Shown: positions 56,450 to 64,000 of the stretch, in pieces
Layout: each line of letters starts with the position of its first letter
Position numbering within the stretch: the first letter of the stretch is position 1
Source of the DNA: Sternotherus odoratus
Lineage: Eukaryota; Chordata; Testudines; Kinosternidae
Assembly: GCA_032164245.1 (NCBI GenBank)
Contig: JAVMKO010000021.1
Span: 13,212,285 to 13,276,284, forward strand
Direction: 5' to 3'
DNA length: 64,000 bases
Program-made: the position numbers and the translations under genes
The notes under the pieces: generated by a model
Database searches by the model: none
The model's input: the letters and a program-made list of their open reading frames with translations, nothing else
What the model was told of the DNA's origin: nothing

Positions 56450-56674
56450 GTGTCGGTTTTCCCACCTCTGAAATGGGTATCATAACCCCTTCCCACTTCG
56501 GCAAATTCCTTTGACATCCTCGGGTGGATGTTATTTTTTCCTGTAAGGGAAGAGTATGAGAGTATAACAATCTTGCCCCTCTACACACCAATTGTTGTCA
56601 ACCTGTAAGTTATTCCGTTTACAATTCATATCTCCTCAGTGACATGAATGACGGGGTAGTTTCATTCTCACTTC
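56450..56674. other. Unassigned, with a SINE-like scrap
   Basis: GTCGGTTTTCCCACCTCTGA and AATGGGTATCATAACCCC near 56452-56490 resemble the middle of a plus-strand SINE. The rest is unassigned. Confidence 0.4.
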
Positions 56675-56682
56675 CATTAATG

Positions 56683-57570
56683 CAGGGGTCTCAAACATGC
56701 GGCCCGGGGGCCACATGCGGCCCGCAAAGCCCTTCCCTGCGGCCCGCCAAGCTTCCTGGCGCCCCCTCTCCCCCCGGTCCCCCCATAGCAGTTTGCAGGA
56801 CGGAGGGGCCAGAAGTGGAGGCTTCTCTGCTGCCTGGCTGGGCCGCACGTGTTTCTAGCTCTGGACTTCCTAGATTGCTCTTGCTTTGTTTGCCAAACAG
56901 CTGTTGGTGGTGCCTAGCTCTTTCCAGGAGGGAATGGGGAGCTGCGTGCTCAGAGGAGGAGGTGGGGCAGGGGTGGGACCTCTTGGAAGGGGTGGAGTGG
57001 GGGCAGAGCCGGGGCAGCGAGGGCGGGGTATGTGTCAGTGGTGCGGCCCTCGGGCCAGTGCACTAGTCCTCATGGAAGGGGTGGAGTGGGGGCAGAGCCG
57101 GGGCAGCGAGGGTGTGTGTGTGTGTCAGTGGTTCGGCCCTCGGGCCAGTGCACTAGTCCTCATGGAAGGGGTGGAGTGCGGGCAGAGCCGGGGCAGCGAG
57201 GGTGTGTGTGTGTGTGTGTGTGTCAGTGGTTCGGCCCTCGGGCCAGTGCACTAGTCCTCATGGAAGGGGTGGAGTGCGGGCAGAGCCGGGGCAGCGAGGG
57301 TGTGTGTGTGTGTGTGTCAGTGGTGCGGCCCTCGGGCCAGTGCACTAGTCCTCATGGAAGGGGTGGAGTGGGGGCAGAGCTGGGGCAGCGAGGGTGTGTG
57401 TGTGTGTCAGTGGTTCGGCCCTCGGGCCAGTGCACTAGTCCTCATGGAAGGGGTGGAGTGCGGGCACAGCCGGGGCAGCGAGGGTATGTGTATGTGTCAG
57501 TGGTTCGGCCCTCGGGCCAGTGCACTAGTCCTCATGCGGCCCTCGTGGTCACTTGAGTTTGAGACCCCTG
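56683..57570 (+). mobile_element. hAT transposon, 888 bp, with exact 8-bp duplication
   Basis: Perfect 14-bp inverted termini, CAGGGGTCTCAAAC at the left and GTTTGAGACCCCTG at the right, sit between exact copies of the 8-mer CATTAATG (56675-56682 and 57571-57578). This is the classical hAT signature. Terminal CGGCCC-rich segments follow inside. No transposase motif is visible, and the long open frames inside come from the tandem array at 56980-57530. It is a non-autonomous element whose right half is a minisatellite. The CpG-rich content at its ends contrasts with the AT-rich surroundings. Confidence 0.9.
56980..57530 (+). repeat. Six-unit minisatellite with embedded GT microsatellite
   Basis: The units start at 56980, 57069, 57159, 57257, 57351 and 57441 and are 89, 90, 98, 94, 90 and 90 bp long. 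Each has AAGGGGTGGAGTGNGGGCAGAG, where N is G or C, then GGGGCAGCGAGGG, a GT-rich run, TCAGTGGTNCGGCCCTCGGG and CCAGTGCACTAGTC. Most length variation is in the GT run. The first unit has GCGGGGTAT in place of the run and the last has TATGTGTATGTG. The array lies inside the hAT element. Confidence 0.9.
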
Positions 57571-57579
57571 CATTAATGG

Positions 57580-58095
57580 GAGCCTATTTATCACTCTTGT
57601 TGATGCCCAAGAAAGGGCATTGCTTCTCACTGTGACATCAACTGTAAGGTTGTCTTCCCTGTCTCCTGTGGCTTGCAGACAGAGAGAGAAATGTAAGAGC
57701 ATATTATACTGGCATGCGGTTGTTCATATCAGCACATAATGGGTAAGAAATAGTCAAATATAATAAACTACAATGGAATTTGATACGATCTTATAATTCC
57801 AACCTCAAGCAGCTTGGTAATGCAAATCAAATATCCCACTTTTCCTTAATTATGCCAATAATACATGAATTGAGACTTCGAAATTCCAGCAGAACATAAT
57901 GTATAAAGGAGATGTCTATATTTGCTCTGTTTATTCAGCAAGCTTTCTAGCGCCCATTAAGATATACACATGCCTGGAGCTCTATGTGCATTATGCTTAA
58001 GAGATGGGACTCACATAAATGGGAGCAAAGATCTAGGGGTTTAATTGTACTAAAGGTGAAGCAGAAAGACCTGCAACCGTGGCTTCCATGGGGCC
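57580..58095. other. Unassigned sequence with a candidate conserved block
   Basis: The stretch 57770-57915 is non-repetitive and AT-rich and contains ATGCAAAT (57829-57836), the POU-domain octamer, with TCCTTAATTATGCCAATAAT nearby. It is a candidate regulatory element on composition only. Confidence 0.35.
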
Positions 58096-58139
58096 ATAAA
58101 AAAGGGATTCAGATGCAGGGTGGATGAGAAGAAGGGTGT

Positions 58140-58330
58140 TAGAGGCACTAGCTTTAGACTCCAGAAAATCAGCCTCATGTCCTGAGCTTGTCAAAGACTC
58201 ACCTTGTGACCGTGGGATACATAATCCGTTCTGCCTCAGTGTTCCATCTGTAAAAACTGGATAAAGCCCTTCCTTTGGTCTTGTTCATCTCTGGAGCAGA
58301 GGGTGTCTCTAAGTAGGTGTATGTAGCGCA
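58140..58330 (+). repeat. Decayed tRNA-derived SINE fragment
   Basis: AGACTCACCTTGTGACCGTG, CTGCCTCAGTGTTCCATCTG and GTAAAAACTGG follow the SINE body. The head is not recognisable. Confidence 0.5.
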
Positions 58331-58523
58331 AAGGAGGCCTGATCTTGGCCCGACAGGAATACAAACAGGGAAGGATATAATGGACGCAGAGGTTTATTTA
58401 CAAATGCGAGAACCATCGACCCACCGTTCCAGCTCTTCTAGACAGCAAGGTACAATATTTGGGCCATTCAGCTTTGTGACAAAGTGCCAGGAGCCTAGAG
58501 CTGACCCAGCAGGCCGGTTGTGA

Positions 58524-58739
58524 AGGGTATGTCCACACTGCAATTAAAAATCCGCAGCTGTCCCATAACAGCTGGCTCAGGCTAGAGGGCTGTTTAATTG
58601 CAGTGTAGACTTTGGGCATGGGTTGGAGCCTGAGCTCTGGGGCCCCAGCCGGAGCCTGCATGCCTACAGCATAATTAAACAGCCCCTTAGCCCCAGCCAG
58701 CCCAGCCATGGGGGTTTACATGCAGTGTAGACATACCCT
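58524..58739. mobile_element. hAT-like MITE, 216 bp
   Basis: Inverted termini AGGGTATGTCCACACTGCA and TGCAGTGTAGACATACCCT pair with one mismatch over 19 bp. The flanks GGTTGTGA (58516-58523) and GGTTTTAA (58740-58747) match at six of eight, in line with an old 8-bp hAT duplication. Internal parts (CTGTTTAATTGCAGTGTAG and GCATAATTAAACAGCCCC) are also inverse to each other, so the element can fold over much of its length. It is non-coding. Confidence 0.75.
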
Positions 58740-58749
58740 GGTTTTAACT

Positions 58750-59950
58750 CTTCCCCACCTGGAGTGGATTTAATTGTTGGGGGTTCAAATGACTTAATTA
58801 GGTAGGAGGTTGATGAGCTAATGAGAGCAAGTAAGAGTTAAAGGACAAGAAGGAAGTTCAATGGGGGAGAATGGTAGGCCAGGGATAAAGGATCATGAGA
58901 TCTCACCCTCTTCCTTCCTCCCTAGGAGGCTAAGAGGAAATTCTGCTTCCAATTGCGTGTTGCTGCTCTAGCGCTTTGCTTCTACTGGCTGAGAATGTCC
59001 CTTTAATTAAGGACTTGGTAAACAGGGAGACCAGAAAGCTTTCTCTCCATGTTCCTTCCCTGGCTCCAATATTCACAGACCCATGAGCTGCAATCCACTG
59101 TAGGTGACCTACAGCAAGCTAGGCTGATTGGTACCGAGTTGGGATGTTGGCTGGGCTGGAGAAGAACCTGCTTTCTGGGTTGCCCTTCTAGATCCATCCT
59201 TACCCCATTGTCAGAGGGAGCCTGTGCACAGTATTCCTGGGGCTCAGTGCATCGGAAGATGTGCTGCTGCCTTTGGAGAAGTTACTCTGCTGGGGGAAAT
59301 GTAGCTCCATATGGAGCATATGCCATTAATCCAGCACGTTGAATTATTCAGAGGTTTAGAATAATGAATCATGGAGCAAAGTCTGGCGTTCTGAAGCTCT
59401 GCAGGGGAGTCTCAGGCAGCCCCTTGTCTCAGTCCCTTGTGCAGCAAACCCTGCCAGCGCTCGCCGAACGGGAGCACTGTGCCAAGCTGGGACTCTAAAA
59501 CATTTCTCTTCGCTCCATTTCTTATGGTTACATGAGCAGCACATTCCACTTCGGTGCACATAAAGGGAAACGCGGGTCCCAGTCAAGTGAACAATCGCAG
59601 CTTGCTGTCCCTCGTCTCCAGATCAGGTGTTTCCATGCAGCGGCACGCAGCGGAGGAACCCAGAGAGTGGTGACTCTGGCACGTAAGACTCCCGCAAAGC
59701 CCTTCCCCCTCTCCAGCTCAGTGCAGTGAGGAATATGGGCTACTTCCTGGGCCAGTCTAAATCAGGTCCAATGGAGCAATGCTGATTTGGAGATCTGGCC
59801 CTGCATGTACTTAGCTCCAGCAAGAGAAACTGGCAGAAGCATTTCTCCTTTAAACATCTAGGGACAATTTTGCGAGAGAAGACGGCGGATTTTTTAAAAT
59901 TCTTTTGCATTGGAATGATTATATCTAATCTTAGCATTATTTTTGCATGG
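58750..59950. other. Unassigned non-coding sequence
   Basis: No gene was recognised. Frames at 59003-59342 and 59356-59730 overlap on both strands. A repeat-like phrase lies near 59758-59805 (AATCAGGTCCAATGGAGCAA), not assignable. Confidence 0.4.
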
Positions 59951-59954
59951 CTTT

Positions 59955-60290
59955 CTATGTATTATAATTTAATATTTATATTGCAATAGCGCCCAGAAGC
60001 CCCATTTGGGATCACAATTCCCTTGTGCTGGGCGCTGCGAAAACAGCTTATTCGTATTAGTTATTGTTTGGATTACAATGCTGCAGAGAGATCCCAAGTA
60101 AGATCAAAGCCCCATTGTGGTAGGTGCTGTCCATAGTGAGAGATAGTCCCTGCCCTGAGACATTTACAATGTTAGTGACAAGATGGGCAAAGGGTGTGAG
60201 AGGAAACAATAACACAGAAAGGCTACGTCATGTAATAGCAAACATAGGATTAGATCCCAAGTCTCAGGTCCCTATTCCGGGGACCCTGCT
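59955..60290 (-). repeat. SINE with duplicated tail
   Basis: On the plus strand TATATTGCAATAGCGCCCAG, ATCACAATTCCCTTGTGCTG and GGCGCTGCGAAAAC (59966-60043) form an inverted SINE/CR1 tail. A second tail starts again at about 60090 (AGATCAAAGCCCCATTGTGG, TAGGTGCTGTCC, AGTCCCTGCCCTGAGACATT) and runs into an inverted SINE body and head (ATTAGATCCCAAGTCTCAGG at 60250-60269). Two tails of the same family lie in tandem, the second with the rest of the SINE. Confidence 0.65.
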
Positions 60291-60299
60291 GCCTCCCCA

Positions 60300-60514
60300 G
60301 CTTCTTCACCGTTCCCCAGCTCCTGTTAATGCCTCAGTTTCATCCCCAAAGGTGCAATCCTTGTGTATGTGTCTGATTTTAAAATACTAATATTAGCCTG
60401 CAAGACAGACTGGTGCTGAGAGGGGCAGTGACTGGGCAAATATAACTCATACTGGAATTACCTATAGAAGGCCCCCAGATACTGTAGTAATGGGAGCCAG
60501 TATAAAATCCAAGA
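60300..60514. other. Unassigned non-coding sequence
   Basis: Nothing is recognised. Confidence 0.4.
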
Positions 60515-60516
60515 TA

Positions 60517-60582
60517 CAGTAGATCCTCTGAGTTATGAACACCTTGGGAATGGAGGTTGTTTGTAACTCTGAGGTTCTATTG
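60517..60582. mobile_element. 66-bp pogo/Tigger hairpin MITE
   Basis: CAGTAGATCCTCTGAGTTAT at the left and TTGTAACTCTGAGGTTCTAT then TG at the right pair as inverted repeats. TA lies on both sides (60515-60516 and 60583-60584). The centre CACCTTGGGAATGGAGG is an imperfect turn. I recall a longer turtle element with the same terminus, so this is probably an internally deleted copy. Confidence 0.75.
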
Positions 60583-60589
60583 TACCATA

Positions 60590-62385
60590 ACAGATAAACA
60601 GTTTTCTCTTGCACATCACGGATCAGGCTCTACATGCAACTGGGGAATATTATCCTAGATATAGTAAGGCTGCAATTTGGATACTTCAAAAGCCCCCTGC
60701 TCATCCTACAAATGGGTCTATTAATGACTATTCCCCCCTCTTATGAGAACCAGGTTAATTGAATCTCTCTTTCTAGCAACGTTGCTCTCTGCACGGTGGG
60801 CCTTGTTAATATTCATAATAGAAAAGTCTCCTTGTCCGTTTCAACCTACTCTGTGCAGCCCATGGGTCCGAGTTAGACAGATCCGCTGGCACTATGGCAG
60901 AAGTAACAGCATCAGAGCCTGGTTGGTTGGAGGGATGAGTATCAACAGCACTATAGGAAACAAACCAGGGAGGTGAGTAGCAAACCGGAAGGGGACCGAC
61001 CTAACATTCCGTTCCACCCTCCTCCGGGCCAAGGTGCATCCATTGTCTCTCTTCCTCCTTCAGATCAGCCCCTGAGGATGCACAGATGTTGGAGATTTGA
61101 CCGAGTGCATGTATGGATGTCTGTAGCATCCAGCAGCCTAAAGGTTAAGGAAATTCCCTGATTACAGTTTGTTGCCAGGTGAAGAACTCCAAATATACCT
61201 TGGAGAGACTTGCATTGAGGTTTTGTCAACACCAAAGGTCCCTGCTTAAAATTGTACAGCTTCTAGGGTAATTTATGGCTGTTTGTGATACCTTATCAAG
61301 TTGGGACTCTGAGAACTGGAGGCAGCTACTGCAAATCTATCAGCTTCTTCCCATTTTTACAACACACAAGTTAATTAAAAGGCAAACATTAAAAAGAGCT
61401 TAACAAAACAAAAAACTCTTCAGGCCTGTCCGTCACTAAACAGATTCCAGCAGGGGCCTGTATCCTGGCCAAATCAGTTACTGCATGTGACAATCTCTCA
61501 CCCACCCCTCCCTCCTCCTTAGCTCCTGTGTATTATTCCGGCTGTTACAGGACCTCCCTTTTTCAGTGTCATGAAGAATAAAAGGCTCCATTATTTCTAG
61601 TTCGCTCTCAGATTCCCAGCACAGTGGTTGTAAACTCAAAGTCTTGCACTAGAAGATGACGTTTCTTGGGGGTCAAGATGTTACAGGGGATGCAACGTTC
61701 CTATTGGAGAGAGCGTGGATGCTACGCACCACTGTTGTCTGACTGTCAATTGTTCACTGCCTTTGGAAAGATGAATTATTGAACAAAGCCGGCATTTTGG
61801 AGCTCTGCCGTGGGGACCTGCAGGTGGAGGTTGATCTCAGGGATCCTTGGTGCTGGGCATTATACAGAAATAAAAGAAAGTCTTTGCCCCAAGGGTTCCG
61901 ATCCTGAAAATGGATCCATGGAGGTGAAGCCCCATTGAATTCAATGGGATTTAGCACAGGTGCAGCGGTCTGCTTGTGTGTGTTTGCAGGGCCAGGGCCT
62001 AAGCAGAGACAAGGTCTGACTAGTGGGTGCAGGACATAGGAAGGAGATGGGCAAGGCGGTATTGACAGTAGGAGGAGCACAGGTTGCACAGATCAGTTGC
62101 AGCTACAGTTTGGAGGTATGTGGTTTTGTTTGGGTTTTCAGGGCAAGATAAATGAACAAGAGAGGCTGTCACTGTGACATCACCAATCAAATCAATGGGG
62201 ATGTCACACTGACTGCTGAGATTTTTACTTTTGTCTCCCCCTTCTTGTAACCCCCCAAATGGGGCCAGATTTGGGATTTAATGCAGCGGAGGAGCAGTCG
62301 GTTCAAGAAGCCTGCACAGTTTGACTTACTCCCAACAGAGCAAACTAAATCGAACGGCCTTCTGGGAATCCCCCAGCGCTCCTAA
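60590..62385. other. Unassigned non-coding sequence, with a tail scrap
   Basis: No gene was recognised. A minus-strand SINE-tail scrap lies at about 61845-61895 (CTTGGTGCTGGGCATTATAC, AGTCTTTGCCCCAAGGG). Frames of up to 111 codons on the minus strand near 61754-62089 have no known domain. Confidence 0.4.
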
Positions 62386-62389
62386 CAGC

Positions 62390-62560
62390 AAAATCAATTC
62401 GGTGGTGGAATCGTTTTTCAAAGGAAGTGGCAGAAGCTCAGTCCCTTGGGATGTTTAAAAACTGAACTGGACAAAGCCCTGAAAATTATGTCATATGGAA
62501 TAATCTTACATTAGCCTCTGGGGATGGCCGATATGACCTAATATTGACTGATATGTCTTT
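62390..62560 (+). mobile_element. CR1 LINE 3' fragment
   Basis: TGGTGGAATCGTTTTTCAAA, GGAAGTGGCAGAAGCTCAGT, CCCTTGGGATGTTTAAAAAC and TGGACAAAGCCCTGAAAATT follow the end of CR1 ORF2. It is truncated and carries frameshifts. Confidence 0.7.
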
Positions 62561-62564
62561 TCCC

Positions 62565-63795
62565 ACTGTTAACTCCCCTGACCCTCAGATTAAAGAGTTT
62601 GCACAAAATGGAGAAAACCTGGGAAAAGCAAAGTCACAATTCAGAAAGGTTAAGAAAATAAGTTTAGGTCCCAGTGCAACTCATTTAATGAGCAAGTGAG
62701 TTAAAATACATTGCAGCTGAATTGCTGAGTTTGTCTGAAGGTTCTTCCCATGGAACTCATTAAACCTCTTAATAGAATTCTGCTGTTGCCATATCTCCAA
62801 ATATTTTTGTCATCATGAATTTTAGGAGATGCATCAAATACTTTAATAATCCCTTCCCACCCTTTCCATTTAAACAAAACACCCTGATTCAACAATCTCA
62901 GTGGCTTTAATAAGGGATAAGTGAATTATGTTGTTGTTTTTTTGAAGAGAAGACCTGTGCATTTTGTGTTTTTACAACAGCGCAAATTTATCCTGAAAAA
63001 AATACCCTGTGTGTGTTCTCAGCTGGAGGAGTCATGTCATTTAGGAGTACCTTCAGCGTGAACGTACTAGCAGGCAGCTGATTGTCAAGTCATTAAAAAC
63101 AACCAAAACCTATTTATTGGCAGCCAGTGGGTTCAGCTCCGAAGTTATTGCATTGGATTCCTACCACCAGCTAGGGCTTCTTATAAATATATTTGCAAAC
63201 TAAGGTCATGCTAATGATGGGGCCTACCTGACTGTACCAGTGACCAAAGAGGTGCCGTATAGAACCTTGAACAGTTTCCTTCCCCACACTGCTAGCTCTC
63301 TGATGTACCTCCAATGGGCTCTGAAGGGGCTGCTTTTTGAGGAGTCCGGCTTCTCCCTGCCCATTCATTCCTCGATTGCTCTGTTGAGATCCTGCTAATC
63401 ATGCCGATGGCTGCTGAGCTGTAGACACCTGCTCACTACATACTGGATTCAGACCTCATGTTAACTTCTTATAGGGGCTACCCAATAGTCTTGACTTTCA
63501 GTTCCTCATTACGTGATTCAGGTTTGAGCCAATGTTCTAATGGTGAAAGGCTCCATATAGAATGATCTGCTACTATTTTTAGATTGGCGTTTTGAAAAGC
63601 CACCCAGCTTAGGACACTCTGGTGGGTCTCCGGGTCTTAATGGGACGTGTCCTAAGTCACGCTGGTGTTTTCGAAAATGGCACCCTAAGACTAAAAGAGC
63701 TAGTTTCCTCCAACCTTTTGAGCTGGAGTGGTGTTAACGGAGGTCTCTATTGTTGATCTGTGACTAATAGGACTATTTAAGTACTGGTATCTATG
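62565..63795. other. Unassigned non-coding sequence
   Basis: No gene or repeat was recognised. The stretch 62690-63020 is AT-rich with poly-T runs. Confidence 0.4.
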
Positions 63796-63798
63796 AAC

Positions 63799-63918
63799 AC
63801 ATATGGCTAAACCACCCTGAACACGCCCAATCCCATCTGATCTCAGAAACTAAGCAGGGTTGGGCCTGGCTAATACTTGGATGGGAGACCTCCTGCGAAT
63901 ACCAGGTGCTGTAGGCCT
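63799..63918 (+). pseudogene. Full-length 5S rRNA-like copy
   Basis: All 120 positions of a vertebrate 5S rRNA can be lined up by eye, from ACATATGGCTAAACCACC to GGTGCTGTAGGCCT. The internal promoter is largely kept: an A-box-like AAACTAAGCAGGGTTGG at about 63847-63863 and a C-box-like ACTTGGATGGGAGACCTCCT at 63875-63894. Many differences from the gene are at CpG sites now read as CpA or TpG (for example CCCAATCCCATCTGATCTCA at 63826-63845), so this looks like a decayed, methylated pseudogene or the head of a 5S-derived SINE. A terminator T-run does not follow at once; the sequence continues with AACATGGGCATGGGGCTAAC. It is not likely to be a functional 5S gene. Confidence 0.75.
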
Positions 63919-64000
63919 AACATGGGCATGGGGCTAACAACTCCACCCCGTAAGGGAACCAATTGCTAGTGAAACACCAACACCAGTTGGTGGCCCATAC
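63919..64000 (+). other. Sequence downstream of the 5S copy, cut by the window edge
   Basis: CATGGGGCTAACAACTCCAC and CCCGTAAGGGAACC follow the 5S-like copy. I have a vague memory of this phrase joined to 5S-like heads in reptiles, but I cannot name an element. It lacks a tRNA-like region, so the usual 5S-tRNA AmnSINE layout is not supported. The window ends before the structure is complete. Confidence 0.3.

Noticed and set aside
57032..57556. 174-codon open frame with repeated SVVRPSGQCTSPHGRGG motif
   Set aside because: It is the translation of a minisatellite whose units are mostly 90 bp, so the frame stays open by arithmetic. Another frame is also open over much of the same DNA. No start context or domain.
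63799..63918. Functional 5S rRNA gene
   Set aside because: CpG positions are decayed, several paired positions differ, no terminator T-run follows at once, and there is no tandem array in view.
1..64000. CRISPR array, operon or prokaryotic system
   Set aside because: No spaced identical short repeats, no dense open frames and no ribosome-binding pattern. The repeat content is that of a vertebrate.

Overview
The window reads as non-coding DNA from a turtle genome, most likely a cryptodiran. The inference rests on the repeats: CR1 LINE ends on both strands, many tRNA-derived Cry-type SINE copies, and a fold-back repeat that I recall as abundant in turtles. No database search was possible. I recognise no host protein-coding exon. 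The only open frames with recognisable protein content are LINE remnants, the best being the C-terminal end of a CR1 ORF2 on the minus strand at 34292-34840. The window is best described as intergenic or deep-intron sequence.

Layout. 1-11 kb: AT-rich unassigned sequence with candidate conserved non-coding blocks, old CR1 pieces at 1.3-1.96 and 6.2 kb, and SINEs at 5.1, 6.5 and 10.3 kb. 11-16 kb: a 124-bp hAT-like MITE at 11.1 kb, a 1.27-kb DNA transposon with 179-bp near-perfect terminal inverted repeats at 12.65-13.92 kb, a T-rich/A-rich fold-back tract, and an LTR- or promoter-like repeat at 14.6-15.1 kb. 16-34 kb: scattered SINEs and CR1 fragments in otherwise unassigned DNA. 34-38 kb: a dense nest holding the CR1 with intact ORF end, a fold-back element with a 14-bp duplication, a solo LTR inside an older repeat with another fold-back fragment inside the LTR, and a pogo/Tigger-type MITE.

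38-48 kb: mostly unassigned, with a CR1 inserted in a fold-back repeat at 41 kb and a decayed long CR1-like LINE at 44.5-46.9 kb that keeps traces of the ORF1 esterase, endonuclease and reverse transcriptase. 48-58 kb: a hairpin retro-insertion with an 18-bp duplication at 53.7 kb, a candidate second LTR, a second Tigger MITE, and an 888-bp hAT element with an internal six-unit minisatellite. 58-64 kb: a hAT-like MITE, a SINE, a 66-bp Tigger hairpin, a CR1 end, and a full-length CpG-decayed 5S rRNA copy that runs into unknown sequence at the window edge.

The features do not form a pathway. They record successive insertions: LINE-driven retrotransposition (CR1, SINEs, probably the fold-back repeat), several DNA-transposon groups (hAT, pogo/Tigger, a long-TIR family), and at least one endogenous-retrovirus-like LTR. 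The strongest calls are those with both termini and target duplications visible: 35997-36917, 36567-36642, 35509-35608, 53719-53956, 56683-57570, 11137-11260, 37338-37626 and 55531-55813.
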